Positions 1 through 8,420 are shown, counted from the stretch's first letter. The stretch is 64,000 nt of DNA from Alphaproteobacteria bacterium (GCA_003139615.1 PLJH01000076.1:19167-83166), one strand, 5' to 3'. Notes: a model not told the origin generated them from the letters alone. Translations and numbers: made by a program.

Positions 1-318
1 CGCACCATGACCGCGTTGTCGCGCGGCCAGCAGCCGGGGCCGGAAGCGTCGATCGCAAAAGTCGTCGTCGCCTCCAAGCTGCAGGATCTGTCGGCGTTCG
101 CGATGGAGCTTGAAAGCGAAGCGGGCGCGCTCAAGGGCGAAGACGCCGCGATGGGCGGCCTCTTCCAGGCGGGCTGGATGGGCGCGCCGGGATTGCGGAT
201 CGCGGGCGGCACCGACGAAATCCTGCGCAACATCATAGCAGAGCGCGTGCTCGGCCTGCCGCCGGATATACGTGTGGACAAGGACATCCCCTTCAACAAA
301 CTCCCCAGCGGTCGGTGA
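1..318 (+). CDS. Acyl-CoA dehydrogenase, C-terminal part (5' end outside window)
   Basis: The reading frame is open from base 1, so only the last 105 codons of a flavin-dependent acyl-CoA dehydrogenase are present. The visible part is the C-terminal all-alpha domain. It ends in the family signature GGTDEILRNIIAERVLGLP at about residues 68-86 of the fragment, which contacts FAD and the dimer partner. The enzyme would introduce the alpha-beta double bond into an acyl-CoA. In the signature the residue two before the GTD is not Glu, as in the larger FadE-type enzymes. The stop codon overlaps the GTG start of the next gene. Family assignment is firm; substrate is unknown. Confidence 0.9.
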   Translation, partial: RTMTALSRGQQPGPEASIAKVVVASKLQDLSAFAMELESEAGALKGEDAAMGGLFQAGWMGAPGLRIAGGTDEILRNIIAERVLGLPPDIRVDKDIPFNKLPSGR

Positions 319-494
319 TCGAAACTCCCTGCATCAAAGTCTGCGTGCTCGACCCCGCGAGCGGCCTCTGCCAAGGCTGCGGCCGCTCGCTGGACGAGAT
401 CGCGCGCTGGGGGACGATGAGTGCGGAGGAGAGAGGAAGGATTATGGGGGCGTTGCAGGGACGGATGGTGGGGGCGAAGGCTGGCGAGCGCTGA
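315..494 (+). CDS. DUF1289 family small Cys-rich protein
   Basis: A 59-residue protein starting with GTG, whose start overlaps the stop of the upstream dehydrogenase (GTGA). It carries the DUF1289 pattern: an N-terminal TPCIKVC, then GLCQGCGRSLDEIARW, giving four cysteines arranged as two pairs (residues 6 and 10, 19 and 22), followed by an M-S-A-E-E-R helix. The cysteines suggest a metal or Fe-S site, which is inference. Family members are usually 55-90 residues and of unknown function. The overlap suggests translational coupling to the dehydrogenase. Confidence 0.85.
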   Translation: MIETPCIKVCVLDPASGLCQGCGRSLDEIARWGTMSAEERGRIMGALQGRMVGAKAGER

Positions 495-551
495 CTTGAT
501 CTTTCCTTCGCCTTTCCCAGTTCGGCGGAGAGGCGAAAGTTCCGGCGGCGT

Positions 552-1097
552 TCACCGACTCCGCACGAACTTCGCGACAAAGTAAGGCTGCCAGGTTCTG
601 CCGCCGTCATCGGAAGAGCTTTCTTCAAAATCCTGCGAGTCGGGTGTGATGTTCGACCAGACGGCGCGCAGCAGCGCGACTTTTCCGTGAAGGGATTCCT
701 GATCGTAGAATTCGCCGCGGCGGTCCCTGAATTCCCCGAACATCGGTGGCCCGAGTTGCCCGTCGCCGCCGGCGGCAAACGCCTTGCTCCATTGATTCGA
801 TTGCGGATCGTACAGAAACAGCACCATCGCCTCGAGATGACCGGCCGCTCCGTCCGCCTCGATTTCCTCGAGTTGCGCGCGGCCGTCCCAGACCTTCCGG
901 ACGACGGCGGTCCCGTCGAATTTATTCCAGCTGTCGGGACCACTGGCGGGCCTGTGCAGGGATTCAATGTGAACATTCCACATGCCGATGTTGAAATCGA
1001 AATCGTGCTGGCCGTCGCGCGGCGCCGGCTCCGCGCAAACCGCCGCTTGCGCGACGAGGCACAAAAGGAGTCCCAGTTTCAGAGAGTTCGCGCGCAT
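552..1097 (-). CDS. Secreted DUF1579-like protein
   Basis: The start at 1097 was chosen because an AAGGGG ribosome site lies about seven bases upstream and the product then begins with a clean signal peptide (hydrophobic core LKLGLLLCLVAQAAVCA, cleavage near residue 22). The mature part of about 160 residues starts HDFDFNIGMWNVH and contains repeated W-x-K and G-x-F elements typical of the DUF1579 calycin-like beta barrel family of bacterial periplasmic proteins. No catalytic residues are evident. It stands alone between convergent or unrelated genes. The role is unknown; lipid or small-ligand binding would be a guess. Confidence 0.7.
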   Translation of the reverse strand: MRANSLKLGLLLCLVAQAAVCAEPAPRDGQHDFDFNIGMWNVHIESLHRPASGPDSWNKFDGTAVVRKVWDGRAQLEEIEADGAAGHLEAMVLFLYDPQSNQWSKAFAAGGDGQLGPPMFGEFRDRRGEFYDQESLHGKVALLRAVWSNITPDSQDFEESSSDDGGRTWQPYFVAKFVRSR

Positions 1098-1344
1098 GTT
1101 TGTCCCCTTGTGCATCTGCAATCGTTCGCCGGCTTCAAAGATTTCGAGACGGCTGTCATTGCGATGCCCCACGGAATTTTGCGCCCGTCACGGGATTCCG
1201 GAAATGGCGTCTCCCGCCGCCTCACTCAAACTTTACCGGTTCTGGCACTCGGCTTCGCATCCGGCTCCGGTCGGGCGAAGAGGCATGGGTGTATGTCAGG
1301 GCGTGATGTTCCGAAGTTGCTCAAGCAGGCGAACGGCAACTGAA

Positions 1345-1377
1345 CCTCTTTCCCCTCTTCGCCGACGGGGAGAGAGG
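1345..1377. repeat. Intergenic G/C palindrome
   Basis: Eleven-base arms (CCTCTTTCCCC and GGGGAGAGAGG, one mismatch) separated by 11 bases. It sits just past the 3' end of the DUF1801 gene. It resembles the other intergenic palindromes at 3773-3803 and 36950-37071, so it is more likely a dispersed repeat than a one-off terminator. Confidence 0.55.
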
Positions 1378-1391
1378 AAATACGCAGAGTT

Positions 1392-1820
1392 TCACACCTT
1401 CTTGCTCCTGCCCGTCTTCTTCGGCACAGACGCCTTCTTCTTCAATTTGCTCTGATTGCGCGCGACGGCGGCGCGGAAGAGGGTCTTCAGAGCACGTTCG
1501 TTGATCTTGTCGCCGTCGTGGATATCGATCGCGCGCCGCACATTGCCGTCAAGGCTGGAGTTGAAAAGTCCGGCAGGGTCCTCGAGCGCAGCGCCGTTGG
1601 CGAAGGTCAGCTTCACGACGCTCTTGTGGGTCTCGCCGGTGCAGATCATGCCGTCGCGATACCACACCGGCACGCCGCGCCACTTCCACTCCTCGACCAC
1701 TCCGGGGAGAGCCTGTTTGATGAGCGCGCGGACCTGGGCGAGCGTCTTGCCCCGCCAGTCGCCCAGTTCCCTGATCCGCCCGTCGATCTTTTCCGAGGGG
1801 GTCTTTTCAGATGAAGTCAT
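1392..1820 (-). CDS. DUF1801 domain protein
   Basis: A 142-residue protein, last gene of a four-gene operon that starts with the ArsR regulator at 2985. The start at 1820 lies four bases after the stop of the VOC gene. The core EEWKWRGVPVWYRDGMICTG, followed by KLTFANGAAL and a C-terminal Lys-rich tail (KLKKKASVPKKTGRSKKV), matches the DUF1801/YdhG-like family of small helix-grip proteins. These are often found beside ArsR-SRPBCC pairs. Function is not established. The basic tail might bind nucleic acid, which is inference only. Confidence 0.8.
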   Translation of the reverse strand: MTSSEKTPSEKIDGRIRELGDWRGKTLAQVRALIKQALPGVVEEWKWRGVPVWYRDGMICTGETHKSVVKLTFANGAALEDPAGLFNSSLDGNVRRAIDIHDGDKINERALKTLFRAAVARNQSKLKKKASVPKKTGRSKKV

Positions 1821-1824
1821 GGGG

Positions 1825-2217
1825 CTACCAGCGCGCGATCTGGCTGATTTGAATGAGGTTGCCACAGGTGTCGTTGACCTGGGCGATGGTCGCGCCGGTG
1901 ACCGTTGTCGGCGGCATGGCGAATTCACCGCCGCGCGCCTTGATGCGCTCGTAATCGGCCTTCACGTCGTCCGTCTGGAACATGAGCGCCGGCTTGTGCT
2001 GCTGGAACATGGCCTGCTGATAGGCCTTGGCCGCGGGGTCGTCGTTGAGCGCGAGCTGCAATTCGAGTCCGTTCGGCTCGTCGGATGCGGCCACGGTCAG
2101 CCAGCGAAACGGTCCGTTGCTGAAATCGGCCTTTTTGGCGAGGCCGAGCACTTCAGTGTAGAAGCGCAGCGCTTTGTCCTGGTTGTCCACATAGATGCTG
2201 GTCACTTTGATCTTCAT
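1825..2217 (-). CDS. VOC (glyoxalase/bleomycin resistance) family protein
   Basis: A 130-residue two-module vicinal-oxygen-chelate fold protein beginning MKIKVTSIYVDNQDKALRFYTEVLG, the usual first beta-alpha-beta unit. The second unit includes PALMFQTDDVKADYERIKARG and ends DTCGNLIQISQ, where the final acidic or Gln residues normally help bind metal. Candidate metal ligands are His and Glu/Gln at the family positions, but the set is incomplete, so catalysis is uncertain. It lies in the ArsR operon between the SRPBCC and DUF1801 genes. A role in handling a small toxic or signalling molecule would fit the context. Confidence 0.85.
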   Translation of the reverse strand: MKIKVTSIYVDNQDKALRFYTEVLGLAKKADFSNGPFRWLTVAASDEPNGLELQLALNDDPAAKAYQQAMFQQHKPALMFQTDDVKADYERIKARGGEFAMPPTTVTGATIAQVNDTCGNLIQISQIARW

Positions 2218-2245
2218 CGCATTTCTCCTTCCATCGGTTTTGCGG

Positions 2246-2665
2246 TCAATCGATCCGCGTCAAGACCTGCTCCAGATTCGCAAAGAATTTCTGCCACCCA
2301 TATTTTGCGCCCTGGTAATTCTGCTGTTGATCCGGCCGGAAGCCCGAATGCTCCATGCGCAGATGCGTTCCGGCGGCTGTGGACGTGAGAGTCCAGGTGA
2401 CGACGCTGCCGACACCGAAGGCGCCCCAAGTGTAAGTCAGCGTCCTGTTCGGCTCGACGGACATGACTTCGCAGTCGATGACGCCATTCCAGTTGGGCAC
2501 CGGGTCCCTTCGAAAATTGAATCTGCGGCCCACGACAGGCTGGAAATCGTTCTTCATGAGCCACTCCTCGATCAGGTGCGGCTGCGTAAGCGCGCGCCAG
2601 ATTTTCTCCGGCGGAAAGGGAATCTCGCGCTCGACGACGACGGAGCGCATTTCGGTCTCGCTCAC
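2246..2665 (-). CDS. SRPBCC/AHSA1 (Aha1-like START fold) domain protein
   Basis: A 139-residue Aha1-C-like protein: EREIPFPPEKIWRALTQPHLIEEWLM at the N-terminus, NGVIDCEVMSVEPNRTLTYTW in the middle, and a terminal amphipathic helix (YGWQKFFANLEQVLTRI). This fold forms a hydrophobic cavity for lipid-like or aromatic ligands. The ATG overlaps the stop of the upstream arsR-type gene by four bases (ATGA), showing co-translation. ArsR-SRPBCC gene pairs are widespread in bacteria. Here the pair is extended by VOC and DUF1801 genes. The ligand is unknown. Confidence 0.88.
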   Translation of the reverse strand: MSETEMRSVVVEREIPFPPEKIWRALTQPHLIEEWLMKNDFQPVVGRRFNFRRDPVPNWNGVIDCEVMSVEPNRTLTYTWGAFGVGSVVTWTLTSTAAGTHLRMEHSGFRPDQQQNYQGAKYGWQKFFANLEQVLTRID

Positions 2666-2985
2666 TGGTCCATCCTCCGAAGCAGATCTTCGAGTTTGTC
2701 GAAGCGGCTTTGCCAGAAGCCGGTCATCCGGCTTGTCCAGTCCATCAGCGGAGCGAGTGCGCCGAGCTGCGCGCGATAGTGCGTCTGGCGACCGTCCTGG
2801 CGATCGCGCACCAGCCTCGCCCGCTTCAGGATGCCGAGATGCTTCGAGACGGCCGGCTGCGAGACTCCGGATTGGGCCGTCAGTGCCCCGACGGTTTGTT
2901 CGCCTTCACGGCACAACCGCTCGAAGATGGCCCGCCGCGTCGGATCGGCAAGCGTTCGGAAGAGCACGTTGTGCGCGTTTGGCAT
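2662..2985 (-). CDS. ArsR-family winged-helix transcriptional repressor
   Basis: A 107-residue winged-helix regulator. LFRTLADPTRRAIFERLCREGEQTVGAL precedes the recognition helix SQPAVSKHLGILKRARLV and the wing RDRQDGRQTHYRA. It has no Cys pair in helix 3, so it is not a classical metal sensor; it belongs to the ArsR subgroup paired with SRPBCC proteins. It is the first gene of a four-gene operon, and three ATAACC/GGTTAT half-sites lie directly upstream of its start codon, pointing to autorepression. The inducer is unknown. Confidence 0.92.
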   Translation of the reverse strand: MPNAHNVLFRTLADPTRRAIFERLCREGEQTVGALTAQSGVSQPAVSKHLGILKRARLVRDRQDGRQTHYRAQLGALAPLMDWTSRMTGFWQSRFDKLEDLLRRMDQ

Positions 2986-2987
2986 CG

Positions 2988-3019
2988 ATAACCTGTCGGT
3001 TATTGATTAACGTATAACC
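2988..3019. promoter_or_regulatory. Putative ArsR operator
   Basis: ATAACC (2988-2993), GGTTAT (2998-3003) and ATAACC (3014-3019) give two overlapping inverted repeats with 4- and 10-base spacers, starting two bases upstream of the arsR-type ATG. ArsR proteins bind such dyads over their own promoter. Assignment to this regulator is inferred from position. Confidence 0.6.
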
Positions 3020-3057
3020 ACTGAGATATGTGTGAGTCAAGCAGGAGCCAGCCGGTT

Positions 3058-3579
3058 CTAATGTTCCCGCTTGTTTGCGCCGTACCGAGTCTCCGCGACC
3101 CGCACCAGCAATTCCCAGGAGATGGCGGTTGCGGAGCTCAGGAGCACGAGGGCGCCCAGCGCGATGACGGGCTGAATCTGCATGTCCATCATCATTTGCG
3201 CGCCGCCGATCGCGAACATGAGGAAGCCGGCCAATGTCGAGCCATATCTGCGCACCGCGCCGATCCGAGATTCGACCGCGAGCGGCGTGCGCAGGGAGAG
3301 ATAAAATCGAACGAGCACCCGGATCGAATAAAGGCCCGACAGCAACAGGATCGAGAATCCCAGGCTGCTGTTCGAGATGCCCGGATAGAACGTGAGGAGC
3401 GAGACAACGACGACCGCGATGTAATTGTGGAACGCCTGCTCGGCCAGGTGCATCGAATGCTTGTGCGTGGCGCCGAGGATAATGTCGGCATTGATCGACA
3501 CAGAGACAAACAGGAGCCCCAGCAAGGTCGCTGCGATTGCGCCCATCATTCCGAAATAGTCGTGCCAGGCTTGGATCAT
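3058..3579 (-). CDS. Four-helix inner-membrane protein, unknown function
   Basis: Start at 3579 chosen for a GGAG site seven bases upstream. The 173-residue product has about four hydrophobic segments: near residues 10-28, 53-70, 77-94 and a pair around 115-160. A His/Met-containing loop (ATHKHSMHLAEQAFHNY) follows the first helix. No known transporter or enzyme motif is visible. It is transcribed in the same direction as the ArsR operon but 72 bases upstream of it, with the operator between them, so it is probably a separate unit. Hypothetical membrane protein. Confidence 0.7.
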   Translation of the reverse strand: MIQAWHDYFGMMGAIAATLLGLLFVSVSINADIILGATHKHSMHLAEQAFHNYIAVVVVSLLTFYPGISNSSLGFSILLLSGLYSIRVLVRFYLSLRTPLAVESRIGAVRRYGSTLAGFLMFAIGGAQMMMDMQIQPVIALGALVLLSSATAISWELLVRVAETRYGANKREH

Positions 3580-4232
3580 GATATATCTCCGACAGGGACG
3601 GTGCATGCGCCGGCTGCGAGTCGCGCCGCATCATACGGATATTGAGGCGATAAGTGCAGCACGATTGAATTCGGCAAGGTGTAGCGATGCCCACCGGAAC
3701 CGCGCAGAAGAAAATGTGATCGTCCTGTCGTTATTCTTCTGGTTGGAGAAACACTCTAACATTGATAAGTCACTCCCTCTCTTCCCCTACCCATGAGAGG
3801 GAGCGGATTTGAGTTCGCAATTAAGTGATAGTTGCCGTTAAGTGCATAGGGCGTATGCGCTATTCGCAAAGTTGTACGATGCTTGTTCCAACTATTTTCG
3901 ATTGTTCGAATTTCGCTGCATTGAATCTGCGCGCATCATCGCTATTGAATCGATGACGTGCATCGCCTCGGCGCGCGACGACTCGAACGTGGCTTAAAGA
4001 CGACAGTGATGCAGAACCGCCCCCTGTTATTTTCCCGTTTAACAGAAGACGACGCGGATCGAGGCGCAGTGCTGTTGTGGGAAAACAACGCGTGTTTCGC
4101 TGCGAAAACTCAGACATTCAGCAGCGTTTTGGCAAGGCTCTTTGCAGGGCTGCCAATCCCCTGCACCGCGCGCGAAGACCATTGGAATCATTGGCGTTTT
4201 TGCGTGCAGCCACCGCGAATTTTTTTTCGCGT
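3580..4232. other. 650-base intergenic region without a supported gene
   Basis: Noticeably more A/T-rich than its surroundings. Short open frames are present on both strands but none has a ribosome site, plausible composition or a recognisable product. It contains the palindrome at 3773-3803. At 4214-4231, CGCGAA and TTCGCG flank a T tract just past the cobA stop; this could be a weak terminator for cobA. Confidence 0.5.
3773..3803. repeat. Intergenic G/C palindrome
   Basis: Perfect nine-base arms CTCCCTCTC and GAGAGGGAG with a 13-base spacer. It belongs to the same loose class as 1345-1377 and 36950-37071. Confidence 0.55.
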
Positions 4233-5117
4233 TTATCCCGCGTGTTTGATGTCGATGCGACCCAGCGGATCGGGGTTGAGTGTGCGGCCCGATTGCAACA
4301 CGCCCAGCCAGTCGAGGCCTTCGCGCAGGCGCACATTTTCGCCTATGACGAGGATCGCGGGTGCCGTGCTTTCCTTCGCATCGCGTCCCAGATGCTCCAG
4401 CGTTGTCACGCGCACGGATTGTTCGTCATGCGTCGCGTCGCTGACGATGGCTGCCGGCTCGTGAGCATCGCGTCCCGCTTCGATCAGTTTCGCGGCCAGT
4501 TCATCGGTATTCGCGAGCGCCATGTAAACCACAATGGTCGGCGAACCGCGCGAGATCGCGCTCCAGTCGAGGGCGGGCAGTTTGCCGTCGATGCCGTGCC
4601 CGGTGATGAAGGTGACGGCGTGATTGGTGTCGCGATGCGTGACGGGAATGCCGGCATAGGCAAGCCCGCCGATTCCTGCGGTCACACCCGGCACGATGCG
4701 AAACGGAATACCCGCGCGCGCAAGCTCGAGGGCTTCTTCCGCCCCGCGCCCGAACACGAACGGATCGCCGCCCTTCAGCCGCAGCACGCGCTTGCCCTTG
4801 CGTGCGAGCAAAACAAGCGTGTGCGAAATGTCCGCCTGCTTCCACGAAGGTTTGCCGCGCCGCTTGCCGGCGTAGACAAGCTCCGCGCCGGGACGGGCGA
4901 GCTTCAGCAGCGCCTCATTGGCGAGCGCGTCAAAGAGAATGACATCGGCTTCCGCGATCGCATGCAGCCCGAGCATCGTGATCAACCCCGGATCGCCAGG
5001 CCCCGCGCCCGCCAGCCACACCCAACCGGGTTCGAAAGCGGGCAGACCGAGAGAAGCAGCCAGCTTCGCACTGGCCGCGCGAGCCGCGGAATTCAGAATG
5101 GTCGGCATATCAAACAT
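4233..5117 (-). CDS. cobA: Uroporphyrinogen-III C-methyltransferase (SUMT)
   Basis: A 294-residue SAM-dependent methyltransferase that converts uroporphyrinogen III to precorrin-2, feeding siroheme and cobalamin synthesis in the cytoplasm. Visible motifs are the first Gly-rich loop AGAGPGDPGLIT (36-47), RLKGGDPFVFGRG (113-125), PGVTAGIGG (143-151) and PVTHRD (158-163), the standard CobA/CysG-C set. Length is slightly above the usual 240-280 because of a 30-residue N-terminal lead. The ATG at 5117 has AGGTG five bases upstream. No other cobalamin or nitrite/sulfite reductase genes are beside it, so siroheme versus B12 use cannot be decided here. Confidence 0.95.
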   Translation of the reverse strand: MFDMPTILNSAARAASAKLAASLGLPAFEPGWVWLAGAGPGDPGLITMLGLHAIAEADVILFDALANEALLKLARPGAELVYAGKRRGKPSWKQADISHTLVLLARKGKRVLRLKGGDPFVFGRGAEEALELARAGIPFRIVPGVTAGIGGLAYAGIPVTHRDTNHAVTFITGHGIDGKLPALDWSAISRGSPTIVVYMALANTDELAAKLIEAGRDAHEPAAIVSDATHDEQSVRVTTLEHLGRDAKESTAPAILVIGENVRLREGLDWLGVLQSGRTLNPDPLGRIDIKHAG

Positions 5118-5260
5118 TCAACACCTGTAAGACGTATTTCTCGTTATACCACATTATATGACTGGACAAATAGCCTTCCGGGCTGGAAATGCAAGGACGC
5201 CGCGTTGCGCGCAGCCGCGCGAGGCGGCAAAGGTGGCGCGCCGATAGAAGCGAGTTTTCC

Positions 5261-6754
5261 ATGAAGCCGCGCAGCGACCTGAAGCCCAACACCTATGAGT
5301 ATGAAACCGAGGCGCTCGTCACGCCGAACGGCTTCCGGGAATATGACGCGCGCTGGCTGTTCGGGAGCGAACTCAATCTGCTGGGCGTCGAGGCGCTGGG
5401 TCTGGGGCTCGGCACGTTGCTGCACGAGATGGGTGTGCCGCCGAAAATCGTCACGGGTCATGATTACCGATCCTATTCGCTGTCGATCAAGCAATCGCTG
5501 GCGCTGGGCCTGATGCGCGCGGGCTGCGACGTGATCGATATCGGCATGGTGACGACTCCTGTTTCCTATTTCGCGCAGTTTGCGCTTGACGCGCCTGCGG
5601 TTGCGATGGTGACGGCAAGCCACAATGAGAACGGCTGGACGGGCGTGAAGATGGGCGCGCAACGCCCGCTCACCTTCGGGCCGGATGAGATGACCCGCCT
5701 GAAGGCGATCGTGCTGGGCGGCGCGGGCAAGGTGCGCGCGGGTGGTGCCTATACGCATGTCGGCGACATGCGCGCGCGCTATCTCGACGATGCAACGCGC
5801 GGCCACAAGCTCTCGCGGCCCATCAAGATTGTGGCGGCGTGCGGCAACGGCACGGCAGCGGCGTTCGCGCCTGAAGCGCTGCGGCGTATCGGCGCGGAGG
5901 TCGTGCCGCTCGATGCCGAGTTGGATTTCACCTTCCCCCGCTACAATCCCAATCCCGAAGACATGCACATGCTGCATGCCATGGCCGATGCCGTGCGCAC
6001 GCATAAGGCCGATATCTGTCTCGGCTTCGACGGCGACGGCGACCGCTGCGGCGTGGTCGATGATCGCGGCGAGGAAATCTTCGCGGATAAAATCGGTGTG
6101 CTCATCGCCCGCGATCTTTCCGCGCGCCATCCGAATGCGAAATTCGTGGTCGATGTGAAATCGACAGGGCTGTTCGAAACCGATCCCGTGCTGAAGAAAA
6201 ACGGCGTCGTCACGGATTACTGGAAGACCGGTCATTCCTATATCAAGCGGCGCACGGCGGAGCTTGGCGCGCTCGCGGGCTTCGAAAAGAGCGGACATTA
6301 CTTCTTCAATCCACCTATCGGCCGCGGCTATGACGACGGCATCGTGTCGGCGATTGCGATTCTCGAAATGCTCGATCGCGCGGGCGGAAAGAAGATGTCG
6401 GAGCTCGTCGACGGCCTTCCGAAAACCTGGGGCTCGCCCACCATGGCGCCTTATTGTCCCGACGATCGCAAATATGAAGTGGTCGATGCGCTGACGAAGG
6501 ATTACAGCGAGCTCAAAGCGCGGGGCGGAAAAATTCTTGGACAGAGCATCACGCGACTCATCACGGTCAACGGGATCCGCGTTGTGCTGGAAGACGGCAC
6601 CTGGGGGCTCGTGCGCGCGTCGTCCAACAAGCCGTCGCTCGTCGTCGTGGTGGAAAGCCCGGCCAATGAAGCGAATATGCGCGCAATGTTCCAGGATATC
6701 GATGCGCGGCTCGGCAAACATCCGGAGGTCGGCGAATACGATCAGAAGATCTGA
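5261..6754 (+). CDS. Phosphomannomutase/phosphoglucomutase
   Basis: A 497-residue alpha-D-phosphohexomutase interconverting sugar 1- and 6-phosphates (mannose and/or glucose), supplying nucleotide sugars for polysaccharide. All four signature loops are present: catalytic phosphoserine loop TASHNENGW (Ser120), Mg-binding DGDGDR (257-262), sugar-specificity loop EKSGHYFF (342-349) and phosphate-binding RASSNKP near residue 453. The EKSGH loop is of the type seen in dual PMM/PGM enzymes. Start at 5261 chosen over an earlier ATG at 5189 because homologous sequence begins there and GAAGCGAG lies upstream. No sugar-pathway genes adjoin it. Confidence 0.93.
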   Translation: MKPRSDLKPNTYEYETEALVTPNGFREYDARWLFGSELNLLGVEALGLGLGTLLHEMGVPPKIVTGHDYRSYSLSIKQSLALGLMRAGCDVIDIGMVTTPVSYFAQFALDAPAVAMVTASHNENGWTGVKMGAQRPLTFGPDEMTRLKAIVLGGAGKVRAGGAYTHVGDMRARYLDDATRGHKLSRPIKIVAACGNGTAAAFAPEALRRIGAEVVPLDAELDFTFPRYNPNPEDMHMLHAMADAVRTHKADICLGFDGDGDRCGVVDDRGEEIFADKIGVLIARDLSARHPNAKFVVDVKSTGLFETDPVLKKNGVVTDYWKTGHSYIKRRTAELGALAGFEKSGHYFFNPPIGRGYDDGIVSAIAILEMLDRAGGKKMSELVDGLPKTWGSPTMAPYCPDDRKYEVVDALTKDYSELKARGGKILGQSITRLITVNGIRVVLEDGTWGLVRASSNKPSLVVVVESPANEANMRAMFQDIDARLGKHPEVGEYDQKI

Positions 6755-6862
6755 CGCGAAAACCCGCGGAAACGCTGGATTCGCCAGCGCGACTTGCGCG
6801 CAATCTTGCGTCCCGCCTGCGCCGCTCCTATCGTCAACCTGGGCAAGCTTTGGGGGCGCCTT

Positions 6863-7033
6863 ATGGTTGGGAAGCGTATTCTGGTCGCGGCGATGGCCGT
6901 GTGGTTCCTTGGCACCGTCGGCGCATCGGCGCAACAAACCGGCAAGCCGCCTTCGCCGCCGCCCACGCACAAATCGAGCCATGTCAGTCGCGATGTCTGC
7001 GCGACGCATCCCAACCTGCCGCAGTGTTCGTGA
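6863..7033 (+). CDS. Small secreted Pro-rich protein
   Basis: A 56-residue product with a signal peptide (KRILVAAMAVWFLGTVGASA, cleavage near residue 22) followed by a short mature tail rich in Pro and Ser (QQTGKPPSPPPTHKSS) and two Cys near the end (VCATHPNLPQC) that could form a disulfide in the periplasm. Its TGA overlaps the ATG of the next gene by one base, so the two are translationally coupled. No family recognised. Confidence 0.6.
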   Translation: MVGKRILVAAMAVWFLGTVGASAQQTGKPPSPPPTHKSSHVSRDVCATHPNLPQCS

Positions 7034-7593
7034 TGGCCACGCACATCTCGCGCGCGGCGATAGCGACGATCGCCATCCTGGCCTTCGCCGCCTGGGCTAT
7101 ATTGAATCTCATTCAGACACAGGTCGCGCGCAACGACGCGATGGGAGCCCGCGTGTTCGACATGTCGCGGGAATATCGCGGCCATCTGGGACCGGCGAAC
7201 GCGGCATTTTCGGCGAACTGGAACAATTACCTCAACGCGACGATCGATCCCACCAATAACGGCCAGTTGGATGAGCAGGCTTATTCGGATCTGGTCGACC
7301 GTTTCCTCGCAATGGACGACAACAACGACAGCTTCGCTGCGCTGTCATCCTTCTACGAAGAAGTGGGCGAGTGCGTGGACGCCGATCTGTGCGATTTCTG
7401 GACCGCGCGTTCGCTGTTCGGCAGCGACATCGTGACGTTCTATCACAACATGTATCCGGTGCTAGAGCGCGAGTCGCAGTCCGGCGGCAATGTGGTCGGG
7501 CTGTTGCATTTCGTGGATCGCATGCGCGATGCCGATCGCGGCGTCCTGCATCGCCGCTTCGAATGGCATTGGCTGCGAGCCAATCCGGATTAG
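7033..7593 (+). CDS. Membrane-anchored periplasmic protein, unknown function
   Basis: A 186-residue protein with one N-terminal transmembrane helix (about residues 7-27) and a soluble, probably periplasmic domain. The soluble part contains an acidic stretch (FLAMDDNNDSFAALSSFYEE), two Cys close together (GECVDADLCDFW) and a C-terminal RRFEWHWLRANPD. The acidic DDNND run could bind Ca but is not a proper EF hand. It is coupled to the small secreted protein upstream (TGATG), so the pair probably acts together at the envelope. Its stop overlaps the convergent TauE stop by four bases. No family recognised. Confidence 0.65.
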   Translation: MATHISRAAIATIAILAFAAWAILNLIQTQVARNDAMGARVFDMSREYRGHLGPANAAFSANWNNYLNATIDPTNNGQLDEQAYSDLVDRFLAMDDNNDSFAALSSFYEEVGECVDADLCDFWTARSLFGSDIVTFYHNMYPVLERESQSGGNVVGLLHFVDRMRDADRGVLHRRFEWHWLRANPD

Positions 7594-8420
7594 CCGAGCG
7601 CGTCGTAAAGCATCCGCCCCGTCATCAGCACGATGAAAAGCGCCAGCAGGATGCGGAAGCGATTGGCGTCCGTCATCTGGCCGAGTGCCGAGCCGGCACG
7701 CGCGGTCGCGAAAGAGATGGGCGCGATGAGCAATACGCCGAGCAGGTTCACATAGCCGAACGAATAAGGCGGAAGGCCCGGCGCATGCCAGCCCAGCACG
7801 ATGGCCGCGATCGTTCCGGGAATCGTAATGATCGCGCCGAACAAAGTTGCCGACGCAATCGCGCGCGGCGCCGGCATGCCGAACGAGGTCAACGCCGGCA
7901 CGCCCAATGTGCTGACGCCAGTCCCCATCATGGCGGAGACACCGCCCGTGAGCGCAGGTATTGCGAGGCCGCCCGCGCCGGACGGCAAACGATACGCCAG
8001 GCGCCGCTTCTCGCCGCTGAACGCGAACCACAGCGCCACGACAAGCGCCACACATGCAAAGTTCAGCGCAAGCGTGCGATCGCTCAGGACGCCAACCAGC
8101 GCACATCCGATGAGTGCTCCGACAAACATCGGAATGCTCCAGCCGCGCAGCAGATCTCGATCCACAGCATCGCCACTCTGCGTTGCGAGAATGGACGCGA
8201 GCGACACCGGAAGGATTGCGGCGAGCGAGGTTCCGATCGCCAGATGCATGCGCAGCGATTCATCGACACCGATCAGCACCAGCACATGATAGAGCACCGG
8301 CACGACCACGATGCCGACATCGACGCCCAACGTGCCGGCGATTAGTCCACCGAAGACCGCCGCGATCGCAAGCCCCAGTGCAAGCGTGCCCAATTCGCCG
8401 GACGCAAGGACAAAATGCAT
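7590..8420 (-). CDS. TauE/SafE family permease
   Basis: An integral membrane protein of about 276 residues with eight or nine predicted helices and the internal duplication of the TauE/SafE (DUF81) family: GGLIAGTLGVDVGIVVVPVLY in the first half and a related Gly-rich GVSAMMGTGVSTLGVPAL in the second. Members export sulfite, sulfoacetate or related anions. The gene starts one base after the dusA stop, so it is probably cotranscribed with dusA; no sulfur genes adjoin. A second, different TauE/SafE gene lies at 58747-59487. The substrate is not predictable. An upstream in-frame ATG at 8468 inside dusA is less likely. Confidence 0.88.
   Translation of the reverse strand: MHFVLASGELGTLALGLAIAAVFGGLIAGTLGVDVGIVVVPVLYHVLVLIGVDESLRMHLAIGTSLAAILPVSLASILATQSGDAVDRDLLRGWSIPMFVGALIGCALVGVLSDRTLALNFACVALVVALWFAFSGEKRRLAYRLPSGAGGLAIPALTGGVSAMMGTGVSTLGVPALTSFGMPAPRAIASATLFGAIITIPGTIAAIVLGWHAPGLPPYSFGYVNLLGVLLIAPISFATARAGSALGQMTDANRFRILLALFIVLMTGRMLYDALG

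Noticed and set aside
3860..4117. Possible 85-residue gene on the minus strand
   Set aside because: No ribosome site, irregular composition and no recognisable product.
4214..4231. Strong rho-independent terminator for cobA
   Set aside because: The stem has only six pairs and the T run lies in the loop, so termination is doubtful; mentioned only as weak.
5144..7009. Long minus-strand ORF (621 codons)
   Set aside because: It is antisense to the phosphomannomutase, whose catalytic motifs are intact. Its composition is that of a GC-rich shadow frame.
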